A DNA stretch of 64,000 nt from Actinophytocola sp035995025 (GCA_035995025.1 DASYKY010000096.1:5567-69566); one strand, 5' to 3'; positions 52,143-60,891 are shown, numbered from the stretch's first letter. Made by a program: numbers and translations. Notes: a model not told the origin generated them from the letters alone.

Positions 52143-52814
52143 CTAGCCCAGGCCGAGCGCCGTCATCCGCCGCCCGTGTGCCTGCTGCAACCGCCGGAAC
52201 AGCGCGGCGATTCCCGCGAGGTCGCCGGTGCCGCCGACGATGAGCTCCGCGAGCCCGTCCCGCTCGGCCACCACGTATTGCGCCTGGGTCAGCGCCTCGC
52301 CCAGCAACCGCCGCCCCCACAGCGTGAGCCGGTCGCGCACGGTCCTGTCCTGCTCGATCGCGGCGAGGACCTCCCGCTCCGCGAACGCCGAGTGCCCGGT
52401 GTCGGCCAGCACCTCGTGCACGAGCGCGCCGGTGTCCTCGTCGACCCAGTTGGCGATCTCGCGGTACAGGTCGGCCGCGAGCCCGTCGCCGACGTACGCC
52501 TTCACCAGCGACTCCAGCCACGAGCGCGGCGCGGTCGACGCGTGCCAGGTGTCGAAGTGCCCGATGAACGGCCGCATGGCGTCCTGCACGTCCACGCCAC
52601 GCTCGGCGAGGAAGCGCTCGATCCGCGTGTAGTGGCCGATCTCCGCGGCCGCCATCGCCGACAGCGCGGCGCGCCCGGGCAGCGTGGGTGCCGTGCGCGC
52701 GTCCTCCGAAAGCCGGTCGAAAGCGGACAACTCGCCGTAGGCGAGCACGCCGAGCAGGTCGACGATCCCCGGGTCGATCGCCTGATCCGTACCCGACTCA
52801 CCCGCAGCGCTCAT
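52143..52814 (-). CDS. Ferritin-like protein (MiaE-type hydroxylase family, Rv3210c)
   Basis: A 223-residue four-helix di-iron-type protein. Metal ligands are suggested by AFDRLSED, MAAAEIGHYTRIERF (ExxH), and ADTGHSAFAEREVLAA near the C-terminal bundle. The family is annotated as tRNA-(2-methylthio-N6-hydroxyadenosine) hydroxylase-like, but the tRNA role is unproven in actinobacteria. ATG 52814 is used instead of the longer start, which has no ribosome site. It diverges from the DEAD-box helicase gene; the 77 bases between would carry both promoters, a pairing conserved in Mycobacterium tuberculosis (Rv3210c/Rv3211). Confidence 0.9.
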   Translation of the reverse strand: MSAAGESGTDQAIDPGIVDLLGVLAYGELSAFDRLSEDARTAPTLPGRAALSAMAAAEIGHYTRIERFLAERGVDVQDAMRPFIGHFDTWHASTAPRSWLESLVKAYVGDGLAADLYREIANWVDEDTGALVHEVLADTGHSAFAEREVLAAIEQDRTVRDRLTLWGRRLLGEALTQAQYVVAERDGLAELIVGGTGDLAGIAALFRRLQQAHGRRMTALGLG

Positions 52815-52891
52815 GAGCCAAGAGACTATCCGTCCGGACACGCAGGTAGACTGCGCAGGACGCGAGCTGCTGAAAGCCGCGTACAGAGGGT

Positions 52892-54667
52892 GTGCGCGCC
52901 TCGCCGGCCCTCCCGCACCGAAGGTGCGGTCGAGCGGCCCGTCCAGGGCGGAGCGCGCTGGACCAGAGGGAGAAGCAGATCAACAACACATCCGAAGTGG
53001 ACGCGGTCGAGCTGGAGCACAGCGAGGCCGGCGTCCCTGAAACCGACACATCTCATCCGCTCCAGGCAGGCGCACCGGTCCGCGACGACTCACCGACGTT
53101 CGCCGAGTTCGACATCCGTCCGGAGATCGTCAAGGCGCTGTCCGAGGCCGGCATCGAGCGGACCTTCGCGATCCAGGAGCTGACGCTGCCGCTGGCGCTC
53201 GCCGGCGAGGACGTCATCGGGCAGGCCCGCACCGGTACCGGCAAGACGCTGGGCTTCGGCGTGCCGCTGCTGCAGCGGATCACCACCCCCGGCGACGGGA
53301 CCCCCCAGGTGCTCGTCGTCGTGCCGACCCGCGAGCTGTGCCTGCAGGTCACGCGCGACATGGCCGACGCGGGCAAGTACCTCGGCTCGCGCGTGCTCTC
53401 CATCTACGGCGGCCGCCCCTACGAGCCCCAGATCGACGCGCTGCGCAAGGGCGTCGACGTGGTGGTCGGCACCCCGGGCCGGCTGCTCGACCTCGCCGAG
53501 CAGCGCCACCTGGTGCTGGGCAAGGTCGGCGCGCTCGTGCTCGACGAGGCTGACCGCATGCTCGACCTGGGCTTCCTGCCCGACATCGAGCGGATCCTGC
53601 GCATGGTCCCCGAGGACCGGCACACGATGCTCTTCTCGGCCACCATGCCCGGCCCGATCATCACGCTGGCCCGCACGTTCCTGCACCGGCCGACGCACAT
53701 CCGCGCCGAGGAGACCAACGCGGGCGCGATCCACGAGCGGACCCACCAGTTCGTCTACCGGGCCCACGCGCTGGACAAGATCGAGATCGTGGCCCGCGCG
53801 CTGCAGGCCGAGGGCCGCGGCCTCACGATGGTCTTCAGCCGGACCAAGCGGACCGCGCAGAAGGTCGCCGACGACCTCGAGGAGCGCGGCTTCGCCGTCG
53901 CCGCCGTGCACGGCGACCTGGGCCAGGGCGCGCGCGAGCAGGCACTGCGCGCGTTCCGGGCCGGCAAGGTCGACGTGCTGATCTCCACCGACGTGGCGGG
54001 CCGCGGCATCGACATCGAGGGCGTCACGCATGTGATCAACTTCCAGTGCCCCGAGGACGACGGCACGTACGTCCACCGCATCGGCCGCACCGGCCGGGCC
54101 GGCCGCGAGGGCGTGGCGATCACGCTCGTCGACTGGGACGAGGAGCCACGCTGGAAGCTGATCAGCGACACGCTCAACCTGGACATCCCGGAGCCGGTGG
54201 AGACGTACTCCACCTCCGAGCACCTGTTCGCCGACCTCGGCATCCCGGCGGGCTCGACCGGCCGGCTACCGCTGGCCAAGCGGACCCGTGCCGGGCTCGC
54301 CGCGGAGCCGGAGGAGGACCTGGGCGGCAAGGACCGCGGCCGGGGCCGCGGCCGCGGTCCCGCCCGGGGCCGCCGCACTGGCGTGAAGAGCGGCGTCACG
54401 AACAGCGCCCCGGCCGCCGAGGGTGAGCGCGCGTCCGACGACGAGGGCGGCGAGGCGCGGCAGCGCCGCCGCCGCAGGCGCACCCGCGGCGGCGAGGGCC
54501 AGCAGGCCGAGCCCGCGGCGGACACGGCCGCCACATCCGGCACCTCGCCGGCCGGCCGCTCCGACCGTCCGGCCCGCCAGCAGCGCCGCAGGCGGCGCAG
54601 CCGGGGCGGCGTGGACGCCGCGCCAGAGACACCGAACACGAGCGAAACAGCGCCTTCGGCAGACTGA
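52892..54667 (+). CDS. rhlE: DEAD-box RNA helicase (RhlE type)
   Basis: A DEAD-box ATPase with all core motifs: Q motif (FAIQELTLPLAL), ARTGTGKTLGFG, PTREL, TPGRL, VLDEADRML, SATMP, and in the second lobe VFSRTKRT, DVAGRGID and HRIGRTGRAG. The last 130 residues are basic and Gly/Arg-rich (RGRGRGRGPARGRR), an RNA-binding tail. It likely unwinds structured RNA in ribosome assembly or at low temperature. The start is unclear: GTG 52892 is the earliest, GTG 52997 has no good ribosome site, and AGGGAGAAG lies just before ATC 52979. The fold begins near 53100 in any case. Confidence 0.94.
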   Translation: MRASPALPHRRCGRAARPGRSALDQREKQINNTSEVDAVELEHSEAGVPETDTSHPLQAGAPVRDDSPTFAEFDIRPEIVKALSEAGIERTFAIQELTLPLALAGEDVIGQARTGTGKTLGFGVPLLQRITTPGDGTPQVLVVVPTRELCLQVTRDMADAGKYLGSRVLSIYGGRPYEPQIDALRKGVDVVVGTPGRLLDLAEQRHLVLGKVGALVLDEADRMLDLGFLPDIERILRMVPEDRHTMLFSATMPGPIITLARTFLHRPTHIRAEETNAGAIHERTHQFVYRAHALDKIEIVARALQAEGRGLTMVFSRTKRTAQKVADDLEERGFAVAAVHGDLGQGAREQALRAFRAGKVDVLISTDVAGRGIDIEGVTHVINFQCPEDDGTYVHRIGRTGRAGREGVAITLVDWDEEPRWKLISDTLNLDIPEPVETYSTSEHLFADLGIPAGSTGRLPLAKRTRAGLAAEPEEDLGGKDRGRGRGRGPARGRRTGVKSGVTNSAPAAEGERASDDEGGEARQRRRRRRTRGGEGQQAEPAADTAATSGTSPAGRSDRPARQQRRRRRSRGGVDAAPETPNTSETAPSAD

Positions 54668-54673
54668 CCCCTC

Positions 54674-56077
54674 GTGACCCACCACATCGGGGACGAGGAC
54701 GTGCTCGGCGCCTCCGGGACCGGCCCCGCGGCCGATGCCGTGGAGCCGGGCGGGCGCACGCGGTTCACCCGCGGGCGCGACGTCCTCGTCGTGGCGTTCA
54801 TCGCGGTCGTCGCGCTGGTCGCCGGGATCCTCGTGTGGAACTCCAGCGACAACCGCGCGACGACGTCGCGGACGTACGCCGGCGCGGCGCCGTCCCCGGA
54901 GGCGCCGACCGCGTTCCCGCCGTCGCTCGGCGAGTCGTGGCGGGCGAAGAGCCCCGCCACGCCCGCGCCGGTGACCGTGGGCCCGGCGGTGGTGACGGGC
55001 GACGGCGGCGAGGTCGCCGGCCGCGACCCGGTCAGCGGCCGGATCCGCTGGCGCTACAGCCGCGACCTGCCGCTGTGCACGCTGGCCGGCGCGTGGTCGA
55101 TGGCGGTGGCGGTGTACGAGAAGTCGGACAACCTCCTGCCCTCCGGCGACCAGCGCAAGGCGGGCGGCTGCAGCGAGGTGACCGCGCTCGACCCGGCCAC
55201 GGGCAAGCGCGGCAAGCAGCCCCAGGCGGGCGAGGAGCGGACCAAGCCGGACGGCGGGCAGCGCAACTCCGACGCCGAGCGCGGGACCCGGCTGCTGTTC
55301 GACGGCAGCTACGTGACGACCACCGGCGAGCGGCTGCTGACGACGTGGCGCTCGGACCTGGTGCAGACCATGGAGTACGGCCAGGTGCCGGCGCTGGTGA
55401 ACCCGGACAAGCAGCCGCGCACCGGATGCGAGTACCACACGATGGCGGTGGTGCAGAGCCGGATCGCGGTCGTCGAGGACTGCCCGGACGACGAGGGCGA
55501 CCGGCTCACCGTGTACCGGGCGACCGGCAACAACGACTCGGAGAAGCCCGAGGTCGTGGCGAGCGTCGCGGTCTCGAACGGCACGCGCGTGGTCGCGATG
55601 ACCGACCAGTGCCGGCTCAACCCGGACGACGCGGAGGACGTGCAGCAGTGCACGGCGATCGTCGAGCCGAGCCCGGCGCGGCTGCTCGTGCTCGACGAGA
55701 AGGGCGAGCAGGTCGGCAGCTACCCGCTGTCACTCGGCCCGGGTGACCTCGACGAGGAGCCCGCGGACCACGTCGTGCCGGCGACGCACACGCCGGTCGC
55801 GGTCTACTGGTACACCGGCTCGCGCACGATCGCGCTGTCCGCGGCCGACCTGAGTCCGCTGTGGACGGTGGACGGCGCGCTCGGCCCCGGCACGATGTTC
55901 GCGGGCCGCATGCTGGTCCCCGTGCGCGACGGGCTGCGGGTGCTCAAGCCCGCGAACGGCGAGCCGGTCGGCACCCTGCCGGTGAACCGCGACGGCTACA
56001 CCGGCCCGGTCGCGATGTCGGCGCTCGGTCAGATGGTCTACGAGCAGCGTGGTGACACGCTGGTGGCCATGCGCTGA
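54674..56077 (+). CDS. Membrane-anchored beta-propeller-like protein (Rv3212 type)
   Basis: A 467-residue protein, GTG start 6 bases after the helicase stop, so co-transcribed with it. One membrane helix (VLVVAFIAVVALVAGILVW, about 37-55) leaves the rest outside. The external part has repeated strand motifs resembling PQQ/quinoprotein-like propeller blades (VTALDPATGKRG, LLVLDEKGEQVGSY, LRVLKPANGEPVG) and several Cys pairs, probably disulfides. No enzymatic residues are evident. The Mycobacterium tuberculosis equivalent Rv3212 follows the same helicase. Function unknown; a periplasmic sensor or wall-assembly factor is a guess. Confidence 0.85.
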   Translation: MTHHIGDEDVLGASGTGPAADAVEPGGRTRFTRGRDVLVVAFIAVVALVAGILVWNSSDNRATTSRTYAGAAPSPEAPTAFPPSLGESWRAKSPATPAPVTVGPAVVTGDGGEVAGRDPVSGRIRWRYSRDLPLCTLAGAWSMAVAVYEKSDNLLPSGDQRKAGGCSEVTALDPATGKRGKQPQAGEERTKPDGGQRNSDAERGTRLLFDGSYVTTTGERLLTTWRSDLVQTMEYGQVPALVNPDKQPRTGCEYHTMAVVQSRIAVVEDCPDDEGDRLTVYRATGNNDSEKPEVVASVAVSNGTRVVAMTDQCRLNPDDAEDVQQCTAIVEPSPARLLVLDEKGEQVGSYPLSLGPGDLDEEPADHVVPATHTPVAVYWYTGSRTIALSAADLSPLWTVDGALGPGTMFAGRMLVPVRDGLRVLKPANGEPVGTLPVNRDGYTGPVAMSALGQMVYEQRGDTLVAMR

Positions 56078-56148
56078 AATCTCACGCAGTGTCACAGTTC
56101 ACCCGTTCTGTACAGCGACTCAAGCCCCGGTGAGGCACACTCGATAGT

Positions 56149-57042
56149 GTGAGCCTCCCGCCGTCGCAGATCAGCCCGCATCGGGGTGGCCGTGTCGATC
56201 TGCCCGGACGGTACGGCCCCGTCGCCGCGTTGCACGCCCGCACGCCGACCACCGGGCACCCCCCGCCCACGGCACTGCTGGTGCCGGGCTACACGGGGTC
56301 CAAAGAGGACTTCGCACCGCTGCTCGACCCGATAACCGACGCGGGCTTCGACGCGATCGCGATCGACATGCCGGGCCAGTACGAGTCGGGCGGCCCGGAC
56401 GACGAGGACGCGTACCTGCCGGCGGCGCTGGGAGTGGTGCTCGCGGAGCTGGTGGGCAAGCTGGCGGCCGAGGGCAACCAGGTGGTGCTGCTGGGACATT
56501 CGTACGGCGGCCTGGTGGCACGCGGGGCGGTGCTCGCGGGCGCGCCGGTGGCGGGCCTGACGCTGATGGACACGGGCCCCGGCGAGCTGCCGGACGGCCT
56601 GCGCCGCCAGACCCTGGACCTGGGCGAGCCGGCGATGCGCGAGCACGGCCTCGAGGTGGCGCAGCGGATGCGCGAGCAGCTGGACGCGATGCAGCCGCCC
56701 GGGCCGAACGGTCCCCCGTCGCCGGAGCTGTCGGCGTTGTTCCGGGAGCGGTTCGTGCGGTCGCGGCCCGCGGCGCTGCTGGGCAAGGCGCGGGCGCTGC
56801 GCTCGGAGCCGGACCTGGTGTCGTCGCTGGCGCGCACCGTGCACACGGGCGGCATCCCGTGCCTGGTGGTCTGCGGCGAGGGCGACGACGCGTGGTCGGT
56901 GTCCTCGCAGCGCGACATGGCGGACCGCCTGGACGCGGACTTCGCCGTGATCCGCGACGCGCGGCACTCCCCGAACACGGAGAACCCCGGGGAACTGCTG
57001 GCCACGCTGATCCCCACGTGGCGCTCCTGGCTGGCCGCCTGA
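56149..57042 (+). CDS. Alpha/beta hydrolase
   Basis: A 297-residue cytoplasmic hydrolase: LLVPGYTGSKEDFAPLL, IDMPGQYESGG, nucleophile elbow LLGHSYGGLVARG (GHSYGG), LVVCGEGDDAWSV with the acid and DARHSPNTENP with the His. GTG start. It is a separate paralogue of the hydrolase at 49.2 kb, with only fold-level similarity. Substrate unknown; carboxylester or thioester cleavage is plausible. It follows the propeller-like gene after a 71-base gap and is followed by a repeat-bearing intergenic region. Confidence 0.9.
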   Translation: MSLPPSQISPHRGGRVDLPGRYGPVAALHARTPTTGHPPPTALLVPGYTGSKEDFAPLLDPITDAGFDAIAIDMPGQYESGGPDDEDAYLPAALGVVLAELVGKLAAEGNQVVLLGHSYGGLVARGAVLAGAPVAGLTLMDTGPGELPDGLRRQTLDLGEPAMREHGLEVAQRMREQLDAMQPPGPNGPPSPELSALFRERFVRSRPAALLGKARALRSEPDLVSSLARTVHTGGIPCLVVCGEGDDAWSVSSQRDMADRLDADFAVIRDARHSPNTENPGELLATLIPTWRSWLAA

Positions 57043-57136
57043 CACTCCCCGCGCCTCGTGGCCGAGCCCCAAGTGGGTTTCCGCTGCTGAACCGCCAGCC
57101 GCCCTGCCCGGCTGCCGCCTCGGGGCGGACGGCCCA

Positions 57137-57279
57137 CAACGCCGGTAACCACCGACAACTACGTGCACGCAGCCCCACCCTCTCCGGGGGGCCACCCACG
57201 TCCCAGCGTACCGGCAACACGTACCGGGAAGATCAAGAAGCGGTCGGCTGTGGACAACTCACGCGGTTGTGGACAACCG
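57137..57279 (-). repeat. Dispersed intergenic element, copy B
   Basis: Read leftward: TTGTCCACA motifs at 57268-57276 and 57249-57257 (19 bp apart), then TACGCT (57205-57210) followed by GTGGGTGGCCCCCC and, further on, GTCGGTGGTTACCGGCG. The GTCGG half-site is displaced in this copy. It lies between the hydrolase end and a convergent membrane gene. Confidence 0.7.
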
Positions 57280-57648
57280 TCAGGACCACCACAGGAGCCA
57301 CATCGTCACCGCGGTGATGGCCACCACCGCGACCGCCGCCAGGCCGGCCGGCCAGCCGCTGTTGCGGTCGGCCACCCGCTGGACCAGCACCGCCAAGACC
57401 GCCGCGCCCAGATGGCCACCGACCATCGTCGTGCCGGGGCCGGGCAGGCCGCGGATCCAGGCGAGGATCTGGAACACCAGCACCACGATCGCGAGCACCG
57501 ACAGGCCGACCGCCAGCGCGCCGGCCAGCTCGCGGGCGAAGCGGGAGAAGCCGCCGCCGGGGCGGCGGAACTCAGCGGGGCCGACGGCCAAGGCCACCGT
57601 CGTCTCGCCGGCAGTCGCCAGGGGCACCGTGGGGGAACTGTCTGACAC
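57280..57648 (-). CDS. Three-helix membrane protein, unknown
   Basis: A 122-residue protein, GTG start. After a polar N-terminus come three helices: LAGALAVGLSVLAIVVLVFQIL (about 42-63), VGGHLGAAVLAVLVQRV, and WPAGLAAVAVVAITAVTMWLL. No family is recognised. It lies immediately downstream of the RecB-like gene (three-base gap), so they are probably one transcript. Small, nonspecific membrane proteins like this are common in actinobacteria; I see no hint of function. Confidence 0.7.
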   Translation of the reverse strand: MSDSSPTVPLATAGETTVALAVGPAEFRRPGGGFSRFARELAGALAVGLSVLAIVVLVFQILAWIRGLPGPGTTMVGGHLGAAVLAVLVQRVADRNSGWPAGLAAVAVVAITAVTMWLLWWS

Positions 57649-57651
57649 AGG

Positions 57652-58536
57652 TCATCCCTTCACCTCATCGGCGCGAGCCTCGCCGGCACGAGCGCCGCCG
57701 GCCTCGTCGGCGCGGGCGAGCGACGCCCACGGCTCGGCCTGCGGGCCGGCGGCCTGGCCCTCCGGGCAACTGCGCCGGAAGTCACACCAGGCGCACTGTC
57801 TACCCACCTGCGGCGGGAACAACACATCCGGATCGCCACCGGCCTTGAGGGTATCCGTCGCCAGGTTGAACTCCTCGGCCGCCTCCTCCGCCCGCTGCCG
57901 GTGCCTCGTCAGCGACTCCTCGGTGTGCTCCCACGCCGCCACCGTCCCGCTCGGCAGGTGGTGCAGCTCCACCCGGCGGCACGGCCGCCGCAGCGTGCGC
58001 CGCGCGGCCAGGGCGTACAGCGCCAGTGCCTGAGAAGACCGGGCGTCGTCGGTGGTCAGCGCCGCGCGGCCGGTCTTGTAGTCGACGATGACCAGCTCGC
58101 CCTCGCGCTCGTCGATACGGTCGACCCGGCCCTCGGCGACGATCGTGCCGATCGGGGCCGACACCCAGCGCTCGAGGCCGATCGGGTCGTCGGCGACGTC
58201 GATGCCCTCGACGTACTCGGCCACCCAGCCCGCCGCCCGGTCCCGGTACGTCGCCGCCTGGATCGGGCCGGCGAAGCCCTCGTCGGTCCAGTTCTGGCCG
58301 ACCAGCGCGGCCGCGGCCTCCGGCGTGCGGCGGCGCACCGGCAGCTCGAAGAACGCCCGCAGCGAGTTGTGCACCACCGCGCCGAGCGAGCTGTGCGCGA
58401 ACGCGCCCCCGCGCGGCGGCGGCGGCCGGTCGAGGTAGGCCATGCGGAACCGCCGCCGGCAGTCCATCCAGGTCGACAACCGGGCCGGCGTGACCTTGAT
58501 CAGCTTGCGCGGCATGGCGTCGAACCCGAGTTGCAC
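57652..58536 (-). CDS. RecB-family exonuclease (Cas4-like, Fe-S)
   Basis: A 294-residue PD-(D/E)XK nuclease from GTG 58536 (ATG 58515 and GTG 58566 also possible). It has LGAVVHNSLRAFF (His of the active site), EGRVDRIDEREGELVIVDYKTGRAAL with the catalytic Asp and Lys, and cysteines in WMDCRRRFR and CAWCDFRRSC, the four ligands of a 4Fe-4S staple like those of Cas4/AddB. No helicase domain is attached. In actinobacteria this stand-alone form is widespread and its partners unknown. It follows marC and a tail rich in Ala/Gly/Asp suggests disorder. Confidence 0.92.
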   Translation of the reverse strand: MQLGFDAMPRKLIKVTPARLSTWMDCRRRFRMAYLDRPPPPRGGAFAHSSLGAVVHNSLRAFFELPVRRRTPEAAAALVGQNWTDEGFAGPIQAATYRDRAAGWVAEYVEGIDVADDPIGLERWVSAPIGTIVAEGRVDRIDEREGELVIVDYKTGRAALTTDDARSSQALALYALAARRTLRRPCRRVELHHLPSGTVAAWEHTEESLTRHRQRAEEAAEEFNLATDTLKAGGDPDVLFPPQVGRQCAWCDFRRSCPEGQAAGPQAEPWASLARADEAGGARAGEARADEVKG

Positions 58537-58566
58537 GCCGTCAACCGTAGAGCAGCCCACCGACAC

Positions 58567-59184
58567 TCAACCGCCGCCCACGAACCCGCGCACGGAGTCC
58601 GCGATGAGCTGCACCGCGATCGCGGCGAGCAGCAGGCCGGCGATCTTCGCGAGCAGCGTGATCCCGCTGTCCTTGATCAGCCGGATCAGCGCGCCCGAGA
58701 ACCGCAGGCACACCCACAGCACCAGGTGCACGGCCACGATCGCGGCCGCCAGCGCCACGTACGAGCCCGCCCGTCCGTCGGCCTGGCGGACGAACACGAT
58801 CGTCGCCGCGATCGCGCCAGGGCCGGCCAGCAGCGGCGTGCCGAGTGGCACGAGCGCCACGTTCACGTCGTCGACCGCCTGCGGCTGGTTCGCGTCCCGG
58901 CCGGTCAGCAGGTCCAGCGCGATCAGCAGCAGGAGCAGCCCGCCCGCGCCCTGCAGCGCCGGGATCCCGATGTGCAGGTAGCTCAGGATCGCCTCGCCGC
59001 CGATGGCGAACAGGCTGATCACGGCCAGCGACACCAGCACGGCCTGGCGCGCGGCGCGCACCCGCGCGGGCCGGGGCCTGCGACCGACGAGGCTGAGGAA
59101 CACCGGCACCGTGCCCGGCGGGTCCATGATCACCACGAGCGTGATCGTGACCTCGGAGAACAGGCGAATATCGAAAAAGCTCAC
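58567..59184 (-). CDS. MarC-family integral membrane protein
   Basis: A 205-residue protein with six hydrophobic helices. It has TITLVVIMDPPGTVPVFLSL near the N-terminus, the MarC signature PLLAGPGAIA around residue 118, and helices to the C-terminal end. The family name comes from an Escherichia coli locus originally linked to multiple antibiotic resistance, but that link was not confirmed and the function is unknown; amino-acid export has been proposed. Its stop is directly before the RecB-like gene. The upstream gap of 72 bases separates it from the PHP gene in the same direction. Confidence 0.92.
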   Translation of the reverse strand: MSFFDIRLFSEVTITLVVIMDPPGTVPVFLSLVGRRPRPARVRAARQAVLVSLAVISLFAIGGEAILSYLHIGIPALQGAGGLLLLLIALDLLTGRDANQPQAVDDVNVALVPLGTPLLAGPGAIAATIVFVRQADGRAGSYVALAAAIVAVHLVLWVCLRFSGALIRLIKDSGITLLAKIAGLLLAAIAVQLIADSVRGFVGGG

Positions 59185-59256
59185 GACGCCCTCTCGCAGG
59201 CTCGGTGACGCCGTTCACGGTCGCCCTGTGTCAACGGTTCGCTCCGCAAGCTCCGC

Positions 59257-60120
59257 TCACGAGCCGGTGACGATCTCGGCGCCGGTGGCCCGCTCGGCGA
59301 TCGCGTCGAGCATCTCCGGTGCGGTGGTCTCCTGGCCGAGCTCGATGATCTTGTTCGTGCCGTGGTAGTCGCTCGAGCCCGTGGTGATCAGCCCGAGCTC
59401 GGCGGCCAGGCCGCGCAAACGTTCGCGCGCCGACTCGTCGTGGTCTGGGTGGTCGACCTCGAGGCCGCCGAGCCCGAGGCCGGCCAGCTCCTTGATCACC
59501 TCCGCGGTGATCGTCGGCCCGCGGTGGTGGGCGAACGCGTGCGCGAGCACGGTCACGCCACCGGCGTCGGCGATCGTGGCGAGCGACGACTCGACCGGCG
59601 TGCGCGAGCTGGGCACGTAGTAGCGCCCACGGCCGTTGAGGTACTGCGCGAACGCCTCGTCCACAGTGGACACAATGCCGGCGCGGACGAGCGCCATCGC
59701 GATGTGCGGGCGGCCCGGCGTCGCGTCCTGCGGCACGGCGGCGAGCAGGTCGTCGCCGTCGACGGGCAGGCCGTCCGCGGCCATCCGGCCGGCGATCGTG
59801 GCGAGGCGCCTGCGCCGGTCGGCGCGGGTCCGCGCGGCCTCTGCGACGACGGCCGGGGCGTGCGGGTCGAACAGGTAGGCCAGCAGGTGCACGGTGCAGT
59901 GCCCGCCGCGGCCGTCCTGGCTCACGCAGGACAGCTCCGCGCCGCGGACCAGCCGGAGCCCCGCGGGCAGCGCCGCGACCGCCCCGGCCCACCCGGACGT
60001 CGTGTCGTGGTCGGTGATCGCGACGGCGTCGAGCCCGGCGGCCGCCGCGTTGGCGACGAGCTCGGCCGGGGTGTCGGTGCCGTCCGACGCGGTCGAATGC
60101 GTGTGCAGATCGATCCTCAC
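59257..60120 (-). CDS. PHP-domain phosphoesterase (TrpH/YciV-like)
   Basis: A 287-residue metal-dependent phosphoesterase. Motif I is DLHTHSTASDGTDTP, then AITDHDTTSG, and a late LITTGSSDYHG; these His/Asp clusters bind three metals in the PHP fold. It resembles 3',5'-nucleoside bisphosphate phosphatases, which also act on short RNAs. Cytoplasmic. ATG 60120. It precedes MarC and follows the PH-domain gene in the same direction, with 27 bases between, so it is likely part of a short operon. Confidence 0.92.
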   Translation of the reverse strand: MRIDLHTHSTASDGTDTPAELVANAAAAGLDAVAITDHDTTSGWAGAVAALPAGLRLVRGAELSCVSQDGRGGHCTVHLLAYLFDPHAPAVVAEAARTRADRRRRLATIAGRMAADGLPVDGDDLLAAVPQDATPGRPHIAMALVRAGIVSTVDEAFAQYLNGRGRYYVPSSRTPVESSLATIADAGGVTVLAHAFAHHRGPTITAEVIKELAGLGLGGLEVDHPDHDESARERLRGLAAELGLITTGSSDYHGTNKIIELGQETTAPEMLDAIAERATGAEIVTGS

Positions 60121-60147
60121 GTGCCCTATTGAACGTGAGGAGCCACG

Positions 60148-60708
60148 TCAGGGGGCCACCGGCTTGCGCTTGGCCAGCCGCTGCGCCTTGATCATCGAGA
60201 AGCGGGCCTTCTGCGCTTCCTTGTCACCGAAGACCAGCTCGGAGATGGCGTCGTAGACCTGCTCGGCCTTGGGCAGGTAGGTCAGCCGGTTCAGCGCCTG
60301 GATCTGACCGGCGGACTCGACGATCATCGTGCCGTAGCCGAGCACCCGGCCCATGAGCGGCCGCTCGTAGGTGAGGTCCGTCACCTTGCTGATCGGCATC
60401 ATCAGCACCTTGGTCGTGATGATGCCGGTGGTCATCATCATGCGCTGGTCGGTGACCACGATCCGTTCGACCCACCAGATGAGGACCTGGTAGGTGAAAC
60501 GGAGGACGACGAACAGCGCCGCGTACCAGAGGATGTTCTGCACCAGCCACATCGACGGCGGCAGCAGGTAGGAGATCATCACGGCGACCGCCAACAGGGC
60601 GACGGCCTCGAACACCTCCCAGGCGAGACAGGCCCAGTGCAGGCGCACTCGGATGACCCGCCGTTCGGAATCCAGCAGGTACTCGTCGGGATCGCGTGGC
60701 GCGAACAT
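60148..60708 (-). CDS. Bacterial PH-domain (YdbS/YdbT-type) membrane protein
   Basis: A 186-residue protein with two central membrane helices (about 31-48, AVALLAVAVMISYLLPP, and 59-76), then a pleckstrin-like beta domain: VERIVVTDQRMMMTTGIITT and ISKVTDLTYERPLMGRVLGYG, the classical DUF304 pattern. The last 30 residues are basic. Function unknown; such proteins occur widely in actinobacterial membranes and may bind membrane partners. It sits at the head of a likely PH-PHP-MarC-RecB transcript. Confidence 0.9.
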   Translation of the reverse strand: MFAPRDPDEYLLDSERRVIRVRLHWACLAWEVFEAVALLAVAVMISYLLPPSMWLVQNILWYAALFVVLRFTYQVLIWWVERIVVTDQRMMMTTGIITTKVLMMPISKVTDLTYERPLMGRVLGYGTMIVESAGQIQALNRLTYLPKAEQVYDAISELVFGDKEAQKARFSMIKAQRLAKRKPVAP

Positions 60709-60726
60709 GGTTCGACGGTACCCGGG

Positions 60727-60891
60727 TCAGGTCTGGAAAACCGAGCGAACGAACGTGATCACCGCTTCGGCGGCGTCCTTGAGCGTGTTGAGGATGGACG
60801 TCACGAGCGCCGCGGACTGGACTGGTTGGGTCACCAGGAAGAACACAACCAACGCCGCGCCGGAAATTATCAGAACCTTCTTGACATTCAC
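60727..60891 (-). CDS. 54-residue single-pass membrane protein
   Basis: A short gene from GTG 60891 (GGAG about nine bases upstream) to TGA 60727. The product begins MNVKKVLIISGAALVVFFLV, then TQPVQSAALV, TSILNTLKDA and AEAVITFVRSVFQT. One N-terminal helix is followed by an amphipathic segment. Codon use fits a real gene (GC third positions after the first codons), and the layout of a helix, TQP and an amphipathic tail recurs in actinobacterial small proteins I recall, though I cannot name a family. It stands alone, upstream of the PH gene, 18 bases before its start. A matching palindrome lies 40 bases upstream. Confidence 0.75.
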   Translation of the reverse strand: MNVKKVLIISGAALVVFFLVTQPVQSAALVTSILNTLKDAAEAVITFVRSVFQT

